Positions 46,844 through 54,154 of a stretch of 64,000 nt of DNA are shown piece after piece. Position numbers and translations under genes: made by a program. This stretch comes from Nitrosomonadales bacterium (lineage in GTDB: Bacteria > Pseudomonadota > Gammaproteobacteria > Burkholderiales > Gallionellaceae). The DNA lies in the NCBI GenBank assembly GCA_016199835.1, contig JACQFX010000012.1, positions 1 to 64,000 of the forward strand, written 5' to 3'. A model generated the notes under the pieces. That model ran no database searches. It saw nothing but the letters and a program-made list of their open reading frames with translations, and was not told the origin of the DNA. Within the stretch, counting starts at the first letter, position 1, and every line of letters begins with the position of its first letter.

Positions 46844-47824
46844 CTACAAATAAGACTGGTTACGCTTCCGCCATAATTCATGCGCCAGTCGTTGCGCTGC
46901 TTCCGTGCTGTCTGCGCGCCCCAATGCCCGCAGCGCAATGGCAGCCGTGCCGGTCACGGCGGCTAGTCCATATTCATCTTCGATCCCGCCACGCCATAGT
47001 TGCAGCAGGCGCGCTGCATCCATGCTTTCGTCCTTCAAATGTTTACTGGCGAACAGTGCCGGCCATTTTTCTTCCATGACCTGGCCTGCGCGCAACATCT
47101 TCACGCTGCATGCGGCATCGGGGTTGCGTTCGGCTTCGCCGCCTTCGCCCTTGAACACCGCGAGATTCTGTTCGTCCAGCAGCGCGCCCGCCTGCTGATG
47201 CGTGTCGTCGTAACCGGGATGGAAGATGCCCATGATGGAGGCGGAAGCGTGGAACGGATTCAGCATGCGGATGATGGTATGGATGGGCGAGCGCAGGCCG
47301 AGCAACGACTTGAGATCGAGGATGCGTTCAAGTTCGGCGCTCAATACGTTTAGCGGCACGTAGGCGAATTTCGTTTTGTTGATGTTGTCTGCCGCTTCGC
47401 TCAGCGAACCGCAGGGCTTGAGGCCGAGTGCGGCGAGCGCCTGCGGGATGTAGATGCGCCCATCCACGCCGCCTATGCCGTGCATCAGCACCGGCATGCC
47501 GTGGCTGGCGAGCAGCAGCGCCGACAGCAGATACCAGGGCAACTGGCGGCGCTTGCCGGCGTAGCTCGGCCAATCGAAATCAACGCGGGGCAGATTGTCG
47601 GGCAGTGTGAGCGAAGCGCGCGCCGCCTGCACGAAGCCCGCGACTTCCGCGCCGGTCTCTTCTTTGACGCGCATCAGCATCAGGAAAGCGCCGAGCTGGA
47701 TGGGTTCGACCTCATGGGCGAGGATCATTTTCAATGCGTCGCGCGCCTCGTCCTGCGTCAGGTCGCGTGCGCCGTTCTGGCCTTTGCCGAGCATCTGGAT
47801 GTATTTTGCGAAGGGATGTTCCAT
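46844..47824 (-). CDS. ybiB: YbiB/TrpD2-like phosphoribosyltransferase-fold protein
   Basis: 326 residues, related to anthranilate phosphoribosyltransferase but of the TrpD2/YbiB branch, for which nucleic-acid binding rather than Trp synthesis has been reported. The N-terminal helical domain (YIQMLGKGQNGARDLTQDEARDALKMIL) and the LMHGIGGVDGRIYIPQALAALGL segment replace the usual TrpD glycine loop. No other tryptophan gene is near. It converges with the cytochrome b gene. The gap to the next start holds nothing recognisable. Confidence 0.8.
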   Translation of the reverse strand: MEHPFAKYIQMLGKGQNGARDLTQDEARDALKMILAHEVEPIQLGAFLMLMRVKEETGAEVAGFVQAARASLTLPDNLPRVDFDWPSYAGKRRQLPWYLLSALLLASHGMPVLMHGIGGVDGRIYIPQALAALGLKPCGSLSEAADNINKTKFAYVPLNVLSAELERILDLKSLLGLRSPIHTIIRMLNPFHASASIMGIFHPGYDDTHQQAGALLDEQNLAVFKGEGGEAERNPDAACSVKMLRAGQVMEEKWPALFASKHLKDESMDAARLLQLWRGGIEDEYGLAAVTGTAAIALRALGRADSTEAAQRLAHELWRKRNQSYL

Positions 47825-47887
47825 GTGATTTCCAAGTTAACGTTTATTTTTGAGAATAGTTACCGACGTGCGGTTGAGAATGATCTG

Positions 47888-48823
47888 CTAAGGTGAGGGC
47901 GAGACAGTTCTAACTAATGAGATTTCTGCAGATCCGTTAATGATGGATGATTTCTCATTCAGTCCATTAATAGTTAAGGGAATAGTTATGTCCAAAGGTT
48001 TTGCATCGCATCGGCATTTCAACTTTATATGAATTTTTGCCATATCTTTCCCGGAAAGACTCATGACTTCCTTAGATAATTCTTCAGGATAGTTTTCTTT
48101 ATCAAGGTTAAATTCGGACAGCCACCATTCTTCGGTTCCAAGTTGGCCTTCTCCAAGAATGGATATTGTCTCGACAACTGAGAGCCGATTGGCAAGAAAA
48201 ATTGTACCGATTGCCTTTGTAGGGGTTTGGGGAGTTGAAGCAATATTGTCTTCGGCAGAAATAAAGCGCGCCTCCACAACACCTTGTGAATCATAACGAT
48301 CCACAAAGTCCACTTTGAGCAATGGGGCGGAGGATAGGCGCTCTGATGTGGTAGAACCAATCAGCCTGCCAGTTTCCAGACTGAAAAACTTGGAGGTTTT
48401 AGCTGCACTACAGCAACCAGGCATATCAACGCGATAGACTCCATGGAGTACACTGCCTAGGACATCACCGGATATACCTTCTGTAGTGAATGACCAAAGT
48501 TCTTTTTTGTCAACGCCGCCGAATTTTGCATCTAAATGTTTTGCGCTAACTGAAACCTTGGCGGGGCTATAACCTTCAAAGCAACCACGTCCGACATCAA
48601 ACTGTTGCTCAATCAATACATGATGTCCGGTTTGATATGGGGAGAGTTGGTAAATTGAATAGCGCGAGAAATGCTCTGTCAAAGTTGGTTCACAGCTATC
48701 TGCTGTTTTTGTATCCAGAATGGCGAGGTTACTCGACTGGCCTATGGCAATTAGGCTCCCCGCCTGAGCAGTGATAACACAGAAGGTATAAAGAAAAGCT
48801 ACAAGCCAAGAGCGCATTTTCAT
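47888..48823 (-). CDS. Secreted protein of unknown function, AT-richer
   Basis: 311 residues with a signal peptide (cleavage near TAQA-GS). There are six cysteines in the mature part, including a CC pair, and many predicted beta strands. No family is recognised. The base composition is clearly lower in GC than its neighbours, suggesting recent transfer. Its first ATG overlaps the hicB stop (ATGA); a second ATG at 48817 is also possible. It looks like the third gene of the hicA-hicB transcript, and so may be an accessory passenger. Confidence 0.7.
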   Translation of the reverse strand: MKMRSWLVAFLYTFCVITAQAGSLIAIGQSSNLAILDTKTADSCEPTLTEHFSRYSIYQLSPYQTGHHVLIEQQFDVGRGCFEGYSPAKVSVSAKHLDAKFGGVDKKELWSFTTEGISGDVLGSVLHGVYRVDMPGCCSAAKTSKFFSLETGRLIGSTTSERLSSAPLLKVDFVDRYDSQGVVEARFISAEDNIASTPQTPTKAIGTIFLANRLSVVETISILGEGQLGTEEWWLSEFNLDKENYPEELSKEVMSLSGKDMAKIHIKLKCRCDAKPLDITIPLTINGLNEKSSIINGSAEISLVRTVSPSP

Positions 48824-49143
48824 GCAGCGAGCTTCGCGCTCACCAAGCGGTTGATGCTAACTCCTTGTTCCGCTGCTTCAACCGCAAGGGTGCGGTGCAG
48901 CAGGGGCGGCACGCGCACGACGAAGCGTCCGCTGTACGGGCGGTCTGCCAGCGGCACCGGCACCGGCTCTTTGCTGGCGCGCATGTCTTTCACCACTTCT
49001 CCGACCAGCTTGCGGATGCCCGTCAATGCCTTGTCCGGCGTGGGTGCGAGAAACGACAGCGAGGGGAATTCCGCGCACAGGCCGACGTGTTCGCCGTCTT
49101 CGGGCGACCAGGTGACGCGGTAGGTGTAGTGGTTCGGGTTCAT
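48820..49143 (-). CDS. hicB: HicB-type antitoxin
   Basis: 107 residues. The N-terminal half (YTYRVTWSPEDGEHVGLCAEFPSLSFLAPTPDKAL) is the partial RNase H-like HicB fold. The C-terminal half (GRFVVRVPPLLHRTLAVEAAEQGVSINRLV) is a ribbon-helix-helix-type DNA-binding tail. It overlaps hicA by 4 nt and the secreted-protein gene by 4 nt. It should neutralise HicA and repress the operon. Confidence 0.87.
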   Translation of the reverse strand: MNPNHYTYRVTWSPEDGEHVGLCAEFPSLSFLAPTPDKALTGIRKLVGEVVKDMRASKEPVPVPLADRPYSGRFVVRVPPLLHRTLAVEAAEQGVSINRLVSAKLAA

Positions 49144-49388
49144 GGTTTGACTCCTAACTTGTCTATTGCCAGCAGCACCTGGTGCACCTTATAGGCCTTG
49201 GCTTTGCCCTTGTCATTCTGGATGTTGATGCGCGGGTCGCCTTGCCATGGGGTCTTGAATATCAGGTGGCTGCTGCCGCTGTTACGCGGTTTGCCGAAAT
49301 ACGCCTCGCACACCTTGCGCAAATCGGCGAAGCGGACATTCGCGGGTTCGCGCTGCATCTGCTCAAGGATTTTGTCCGGTGCTGGCAT
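49140..49388 (-). CDS. hicA: HicA-type mRNA interferase toxin
   Basis: 82 residues. It has the double-stranded-RNA-binding-like fold with the expected catalytic His in GSSHLIFKTP. It is a putative ribosome-independent mRNA endonuclease held inactive by HicB. Toxin-first order is typical for hicAB. Start ATG at 49388. Confidence 0.87.
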   Translation of the reverse strand: MPAPDKILEQMQREPANVRFADLRKVCEAYFGKPRNSGSSHLIFKTPWQGDPRINIQNDKGKAKAYKVHQVLLAIDKLGVKP

Positions 49389-49440
49389 GGGGGAATGGTA
49401 TCACTATTGGCACTTAAGCTTCCAGTATGCGTTGAGCAAC

Positions 49441-49482
49441 GCGATACCCATCATTTGGCTTTGTTGGGTATCGCTATTTTTT
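49441..49482 (+). terminator. Hairpin with T-run upstream of hicA
   Basis: Perfect 10-bp stem GCGATACCCA / TGGGTATCGC with a 14-nt loop, followed by TATTTTTT on the plus strand. No plus-strand gene precedes it closely, so its role is unclear. The inverted repeat could instead be an operator for HicB. The whole gap 49389-49687 has no gene; it also holds a REPIN (49610) and a GTCATTCC-type repeat end. Confidence 0.45.
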
Positions 49483-49609
49483 CATGAATATTGGTGTTGC
49501 CGCGTTCGATCTTGCTCATTTCGCTTTCCTGAAATACATGGCCGTCATTCTAACTCGAACGATGCGGTTCCTGCCTCATCGCATAACGGCAAGCGGTGGA
49601 ATGCGGCTC

Positions 49610-49653
49610 GTAGGTCGGGCTATGCCCGACGCGGCGGGTATAGCCCGACCTAC
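49610..49653. repeat. REP/REPIN-type repeat
   Basis: GTAGGTCGGGCTATGCCCGAC followed by an inverted unit ending GACCTAC, between hicA and the DsrC paralogue gene. A GGATTCCAGCTTTCGCGGGAATGAC-type repeat end follows directly to 49680. Confidence 0.78.
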
Positions 49654-49687
49654 TGGATTCCAGCTTTCGCGGGAATGACGATATTCT

Positions 49688-50041
49688 TTAATGCTCGCCC
49701 TTGGTTCGCAACAACCCCGCCAACCTATTCCCCTGTTTCTGTGGCCCGCCGATGGGGAACAGTTCGTGCAGGTAGTGGTTTGTGCCTTTCTCCGCGCCCC
49801 ACAGTTCTTGGAAGTGCGGGATCATCACGCGGACTTGCGCTTGCACGCTGTGCTCCTGATAGTAGTCGCGCAGGTAGCGGATCACTTGCCAGTGCTCGTC
49901 GGTCAGTTCCAACCCTTCTTCCTTTGCGCGTACGACGGCGAATGCTTCCGACCATTCGGCCAGATTTTTGATGCAGCCCTCGGCGTCGGTTTCGATCGGC
50001 TTGCCGTTCACCAGCAGGGTACGGGTCAATGGGCCGGTCAT
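49688..50041 (-). CDS. DsrC/TusE-family paralogue lacking C-terminal cysteines
   Basis: 117 residues with a clear DsrC fold: GKPIETDAEGCIKNLAEWSEAF, LTDEHWQVIRYLRDYYQEH, LWGAEKGTNHYLHELFP. The C-terminal arm reads KQGNRLAGLLRTKGEH where true DsrC has two redox cysteines, so both are missing; only Cys23 remains. It cannot carry a trisulfide like DsrC and may be regulatory. The start ATG at 50041 is chosen over an upstream TTG. It is the last gene of the dsr cluster, separated from dsrN by a REPIN. Confidence 0.87.
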   Translation of the reverse strand: MTGPLTRTLLVNGKPIETDAEGCIKNLAEWSEAFAVVRAKEEGLELTDEHWQVIRYLRDYYQEHSVQAQVRVMIPHFQELWGAEKGTNHYLHELFPIGGPQKQGNRLAGLLRTKGEH

Positions 50042-50073
50042 AATGCTGTTTCTTTCGGTGTAAACCAACTCTT

Positions 50074-50117
50074 GTAGGTCGGGCTACGCCCGACGCGGCG
50101 GGCAAAGCCCGCCCTAC
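50074..50117. repeat. REP/REPIN-type repeat
   Basis: GTAGGTCGGGCTACGCCCGAC and an inverted unit ending GCCCTAC, in the gap between dsrN and the DsrC paralogue. Confidence 0.8.
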
Positions 50118-50153
50118 GATGAGTGTCATGGATTATCAGCTTCGAGAAGCCAC

Positions 50154-51644
50154 TCATAGCACCGCCATCAAAGGCTGCGCTTCCGCCCCCTGCTTGACTC
50201 GCCGCACAAAGGCGACAAAACGTGCCGCCCAGTAGCAACTGCCTATGGTGCGCAGATGGGTATAGGAGGCGAGCAGGTTGTGCAGGACGAGGCCGTCGTG
50301 CTTGCCATCTATGCCGTGGCCGCGCGTGACGCGGTAGGCGAATTTTGAATCGGGCGGCAGGTTCTCCAGGCTGGAGTAGTGGAACTCGTGCGCGCGAATT
50401 TCCTTGGCGGGGACATTCGGGCGCGGCCACGGATGTTCTGTATTCTCGGCAAGATGCACGTAGCCACGTCCGACCGGTTTGTTGTGCATCACCACGTCGC
50501 CGGGGATGGCGCCGACCATAGGGTAAGTCTTGTCCTGATAACTGATCTGCCGCGTCAGATACATCAGACCGCCGCATTCGGCATAGGTTGGCATGCCGCC
50601 TTCGATGGCGCGTTTGATCTCGGCGCGCAGCGAGGTGTTGGCGGCGAGTTCGGCGGCGCAGACTTCGGGGAAGCCGCCGCCTATGTACAGCCCATCCACG
50701 TCGGGCAGGTGCGCATCGTTGATCGCGTCGAACGGAACCAGTTCGGCTCCGGCGTCGGTGAGCGCGTCGAGGTCGTCGGCGTAGTAGAAACCGAAGGCGC
50801 GGTCGCGCGCGATGCCGATGCGAATCTTTTCCTGCGACGGGAGGGCCGTGATCTCGGCAGGAGATTGAAAAATGCTTTTTACGATTGCCCCTTCTCCCCC
50901 AGCCCCTCTCCCGCGAAGGGGGGAGGGGAGCAGTGGGAGAGGGTTGGGGAGAGGGCTAGGGGGCAGCGCTTCCTTGGTGGTGAGCGCGAGCAGCCGGTCG
51001 AGGTCGACCTGTTCCGCGATGGCCGCTCCAATCTGCTGGATGCGCTTGCTGGCTTCGCCCGATTCATTGCTCGGCATCAGGCCAAGATGGCGTTCGACTA
51101 TCATCAATCGCTCATCGTGTTGGATCGCGCCTATCACCGGCACATCGGTGTAATGTTCGATGACTTCGCGCAGCTTGGCTTCGTGGCGTGAGCCACCGAG
51201 GTTGTTGAGGATGACGCCTGCGATGTGGATGTCCGGGTCGAATGCCTGATAGCCGAGGATCAGGGGTGCGATGCCGCGCGTCATGCCGCGCGCGTCTATC
51301 ACCAGCACCACGGGCAGGTCGAGCAGCTTGGCCAGTTCGGCGTTGCTGTTGCTGCCGTCGAGTGCGAGGCCGTCATACAGCCCTTTGTTGCCTTCGACGA
51401 TGTTGATATCGGAGTTGTGACGCACGAAGGTGGAGACCACATCGTCGCGTTCCATCAGGTACAGGTCGAGGTTGCGGCAGGCGTGGCCGCAGGCTTGCGA
51501 TAGCCACATCGGGTCGATGTAGTCAGGGCCTTTTTTGTAGGGCTGCACCGACAGTCCGCGTGCGCTGAGCGCTGCGCACAAACCTATGCTGATCGTCGTC
51601 TTGCCCGAAGATTTGTGGGCGGCGGAGATCAGCATGCGGTTCAT
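50154..51644 (-). CDS. dsrN: DsrN, cobyrinic acid a,c-diamide synthase homologue
   Basis: 496 residues, CbiA/CobB family. It probably amidates sirohydrochlorin or sirohaem to the amide form used by DsrAB. The N-terminal P-loop region SAAHKSSGKTTISIGLCAAL and the C-terminal glutamine-amidotransferase triad region with Cys in MPTYAECGGLMYLT are present. Between the two domains (about residues 225-255) lies a Pro/Leu/Gly-rich in-frame insert encoded by a C/G-rich intergenic-type repeat. Siroamide use is known for A. vinosum Dsr; the exact reaction here is inferred. Confidence 0.9.
   Translation of the reverse strand: MNRMLISAAHKSSGKTTISIGLCAALSARGLSVQPYKKGPDYIDPMWLSQACGHACRNLDLYLMERDDVVSTFVRHNSDINIVEGNKGLYDGLALDGSNSNAELAKLLDLPVVLVIDARGMTRGIAPLILGYQAFDPDIHIAGVILNNLGGSRHEAKLREVIEHYTDVPVIGAIQHDERLMIVERHLGLMPSNESGEASKRIQQIGAAIAEQVDLDRLLALTTKEALPPSPLPNPLPLLPSPLRGRGAGGEGAIVKSIFQSPAEITALPSQEKIRIGIARDRAFGFYYADDLDALTDAGAELVPFDAINDAHLPDVDGLYIGGGFPEVCAAELAANTSLRAEIKRAIEGGMPTYAECGGLMYLTRQISYQDKTYPMVGAIPGDVVMHNKPVGRGYVHLAENTEHPWPRPNVPAKEIRAHEFHYSSLENLPPDSKFAYRVTRGHGIDGKHDGLVLHNLLASYTHLRTIGSCYWAARFVAFVRRVKQGAEAQPLMAVL
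50887..50963. repeat. C/G-rich palindromic repeat inserted within dsrN
   Basis: A long imperfect palindrome of CCCCTCTCCC and GGGAGAGGG blocks lies inside dsrN and encodes the odd Pro-Leu-rich linker. It resembles the intergenic elements at 13137 and 59409. The length keeps the frame open. Confidence 0.7.
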
Positions 51645-51686
51645 TTCAGGATTCCTTTTTTACCGGTACGCATACGAAGAAATTTC

Positions 51687-51707
51687 GTAGGTCGGGCTAC
51701 GCCCGAC
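51687..51707. repeat. REP-type repeat, single unit
   Basis: GTAGGTCGGGCTACGCCCGAC, one hairpin unit in the 70-nt gap between dsrP and dsrN. Confidence 0.78.
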
Positions 51708-51714
51708 GGTAGAT

Positions 51715-52908
51715 CTAATGATTATCCTTGCGCCGATCCGGCGCATCGTGCGGCAGCAGCGAATCGATCACCCGCACGCCTATGATGGTGGTCAAAAACG
51801 CGATGGCGAGGCCGCCGAAACCGAGCAGGAATTCGGGCAGGGAAGGGTGGTAGCTTGCGATCTGCCCGTCGCCGAAGCTGCTGCTGACTTCATAGCCGGG
51901 GAAGATGGAAAGCGGGAAGACCTGGCCGCCGATGATGAAGACATAGAGCAGGGCGAAGCTGCCGAGGATAACCAGCAGCGATGCGGCGACGACGAATCGG
52001 GGTTTCCCCAGACTGGGGAGGTAGATCAACAGCAACGGCAGCAAACTGCCGAACACGACATAGCCGCCCCAGAACAAACAGGGGAAGATGCCGCCATCGC
52101 GCAGGATGAAATGCTCGAATGCCGTCTGCCTGGCGAAATACAGGTTAGTCAGGTGGTAAGCCGCGACCAGATAGAGTGTGCCGATGACGAAGATGCCCAA
52201 CAGGTTTCTCATGCGTTGCAGGATCGCCGGGTCATGCACTTTGCCGTTCCACGCATACATCGCCGATTGCACGACATGGAACACGGCCAGCCCCCAGGTG
52301 AAGGACATGACCAGGAACATCGGCGGCAGTATTGCCGAGGCGTAAGCCTGGCGCGCGACGAGGAAGGCGAAGATCAGCCCGGTGCCGGTGGTGAGGATGA
52401 TGCGCCAGGTGAACACCGCGAGACCGATGGGCTTGACCCAGTGGTTCATGCGCTGTTCCAGCAAAGTCCACATGTAGAGCGAGACGAAAAAGAACAATCC
52501 GCTGTACAGCGGCAGGTTCCACGCGAACACCGAGGTCGGGTTGAAATTGGTCGCGGCGACGATCACGCGCTCGGGGCGTCCGAGATCGAGCATGAGGACG
52601 GCAAGACCGCCTGCCAGCATCGCGATTGAGAGCATGCCGGCCAGGGGTGCGCGCCCTTTGTAAGCGACTTTGCCGAATACCGAGCCGATGGCGGCGACGT
52701 TGAGCACGCCGGAGGCAGCGACGATCATGAAGATGGCGAACACATGCGGCATGCCCCACACCACCTGCTGGTTCATGCCGGTGACGACGTGGCCGTGCTC
52801 TTCCATGTAGTGCGCGGCGCCGAACCCCATGGCGGCGATGAACAGGCCGAACGCGACCAGCAGGTAGAAGTAACGGGATTCGGATTGGCCGAAAGTTTTT
52901 TGTGTCAT
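51715..52908 (-). CDS. dsrP: DsrP, NrfD-like membrane subunit
   Basis: 397 residues with about ten TM helices of the NrfD/PsrC fold. It is part of the DsrMKJOP membrane complex, where DsrP exchanges electrons with the quinone pool. The start at MTQKTFGQSESRY (52908) is chosen because the open frame upstream is REP-derived. It follows dsrO across a REPIN-filled gap. Helices such as FAIFMIVAASGVLNVAAIGS and AFLVARQAYASAILPPMF are typical. Confidence 0.92.
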   Translation of the reverse strand: MTQKTFGQSESRYFYLLVAFGLFIAAMGFGAAHYMEEHGHVVTGMNQQVVWGMPHVFAIFMIVAASGVLNVAAIGSVFGKVAYKGRAPLAGMLSIAMLAGGLAVLMLDLGRPERVIVAATNFNPTSVFAWNLPLYSGLFFFVSLYMWTLLEQRMNHWVKPIGLAVFTWRIILTTGTGLIFAFLVARQAYASAILPPMFLVMSFTWGLAVFHVVQSAMYAWNGKVHDPAILQRMRNLLGIFVIGTLYLVAAYHLTNLYFARQTAFEHFILRDGGIFPCLFWGGYVVFGSLLPLLLIYLPSLGKPRFVVAASLLVILGSFALLYVFIIGGQVFPLSIFPGYEVSSSFGDGQIASYHPSLPEFLLGFGGLAIAFLTTIIGVRVIDSLLPHDAPDRRKDNH

Positions 52909-52912
52909 GAGC

Positions 52913-52964
52913 GTAGGTCGGGCTTTGCCCGACAATTTGTTTCGGCGGGCAGAGCCCGACCTAC
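52913..52964. repeat. REP/REPIN-type repeat
   Basis: GTAGGTCGGGCTTTGCCCGAC and an inverted unit ending GACCTAC, in the dsrO-dsrP gap. Confidence 0.8.
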
Positions 52965-52996
52965 ATGGTTCGTGATGATTGATTTGTGGATCATGT

Positions 52997-53734
52997 TCAT
53001 AGCCCCACAAACGAAATGCCGGGATTCAACCCGAGGTCGGCGCGCAGTTGCGAGGTGGTGACGCTGCGGATGCGCAGGTAGATTTCGCTGTTCGGGTCGT
53101 TGAGGTCGCCGAACAGGATGGCTCTATGCCCGGCCTTGGCGCAGGCTTCGACGCATGCAGGTGTTCCGCCTTTATCCACGCGATGCACACACAGCGTGCA
53201 ACTCTCCACCGTGCCCTTGCCGCGCGGCATGTCGGAATCGTGATCCAGCACCGGCTCATGCACGAACGAACGCGCCTTGTACGGGCAGGCCATCATGCAG
53301 TAACGGCAGCCGATGCAGCGGTGCTTGTCCACCAGCACGATGCCGTCGGCGCGCTTGAACGAGGCATTGGTCGGGCACACGTCCACGCAGGGCGGCTCGG
53401 CGCAGTGCTGGCACATCATGGGCAGGGAAGACTGTCGCCCGGTGGATAGCTGTTTCAGGTCCACCTTGCGTATCCATTGCACGTCGGTCGAGGTCCTGGC
53501 TTCTGGCCAGCCGTTCTCCTTGCTGCATGCGCTCACGCATTCGTTGCAGCCTGTCTCGCATTGGGTGGTGTCGATCAACATGCCCCAGCGCACGGTGCTC
53601 GATGCAGGTTCGCCCAGCGGGCGCCCGTGGGCGAAGTCGAACAGCAGCATGCCTGGCGCGATGGCGATGCCAGCGACGGCAGCCGATGCCTTGGTTAAAA
53701 ACTGCCGGCGGTTGAGATTTACTTCGTCGCTCAT
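52997..53734 (-). CDS. dsrO: DsrO, periplasmic Tat-exported ferredoxin subunit
   Basis: 245 residues. The N-terminal NRRQFLTKASAAVAG is a Tat signal, so it acts in the periplasm. Four [4Fe-4S] Cys clusters are visible: CETGCNECVSAC, CQHCAEPPCVDVCP, CIGCRYCMMACP and CTLCVHR...CVEAC. It passes electrons between DsrJ and DsrP in the DsrMKJOP complex. Its ATG overlaps the dsrJ stop (ATGA). Confidence 0.93.
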   Translation of the reverse strand: MSDEVNLNRRQFLTKASAAVAGIAIAPGMLLFDFAHGRPLGEPASSTVRWGMLIDTTQCETGCNECVSACSKENGWPEARTSTDVQWIRKVDLKQLSTGRQSSLPMMCQHCAEPPCVDVCPTNASFKRADGIVLVDKHRCIGCRYCMMACPYKARSFVHEPVLDHDSDMPRGKGTVESCTLCVHRVDKGGTPACVEACAKAGHRAILFGDLNDPNSEIYLRIRSVTTSQLRADLGLNPGISFVGL

Positions 53735-54087
53735 TTGGCGGCCTCCGCGACTGCTTTGCGTTTGCTGGAATGGCACTCGAAACAATCCGGTTTCACTGCG
53801 GCGTATTCGTGGCAGCCCTGGCAGAAATGCTCGCTGCTGCCGAGCACGTTGTCGTCCTTCTTGCTGGCGTGGCAGTTCACACATTCGGCGAGGCTGTATT
53901 TGCCGCCGCGTATGCCGAGTCGCATGGTGTCGTCGCGTTGATGCACGATCATCTTCATGTGGTTCTTGCGCATGAACTTTGGATCGTCTACGCACTGTCC
54001 GCCACGGCCGATGTCGAGCTTGGGCGCGAGCGAGCCAGCCCAGGCGGACGTTATGGCGAGCAGCAGGATGAATAAAACAATTCTCAT
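53731..54087 (-). CDS. dsrJ: DsrJ, periplasmic trihaem cytochrome c
   Basis: 118 residues with an uncleaved-type signal anchor (MRIVLFILLLAITSAWA). Exactly three haem sites are present: CVNCH, CQGCH and CFECH, as in A. vinosum DsrJ. A Cys in GGQCVDDPKF may be the unusual haem ligand described for DsrJ. It belongs to the DsrMKJOP complex. The start at 54087 is chosen because the frame upstream is only REP and dsrL antisense sequence. Confidence 0.92.
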   Translation of the reverse strand: MRIVLFILLLAITSAWAGSLAPKLDIGRGGQCVDDPKFMRKNHMKMIVHQRDDTMRLGIRGGKYSLAECVNCHASKKDDNVLGSSEHFCQGCHEYAAVKPDCFECHSSKRKAVAEAAK

Positions 54088-54098
54088 ATTGGCTTTTC

Positions 54099-54150
54099 GT
54101 AGGTCGGGCTGTGCCCGACAAATCGTTCCGGCGGGCAGAGCCCGCCCTAC
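54099..54150. repeat. REP/REPIN-type repeat
   Basis: GTAGGTCGGGCTGTGCCCGAC and an inverted GGCGGGCAGAGCCCGCCCTAC unit, in the dsrL-dsrJ gap. Confidence 0.8.
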
Positions 54151-54154
54151 AAAA

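Noticed and set aside
49433-49510. Short minus-strand peptide MSKIERGNTN... resembling the end of an HTH (XRE) helix
   Set aside because: Only 22 codons, no helix-turn-helix body upstream, and it overlaps a perfect inverted repeat. It is too little to call a gene remnant.
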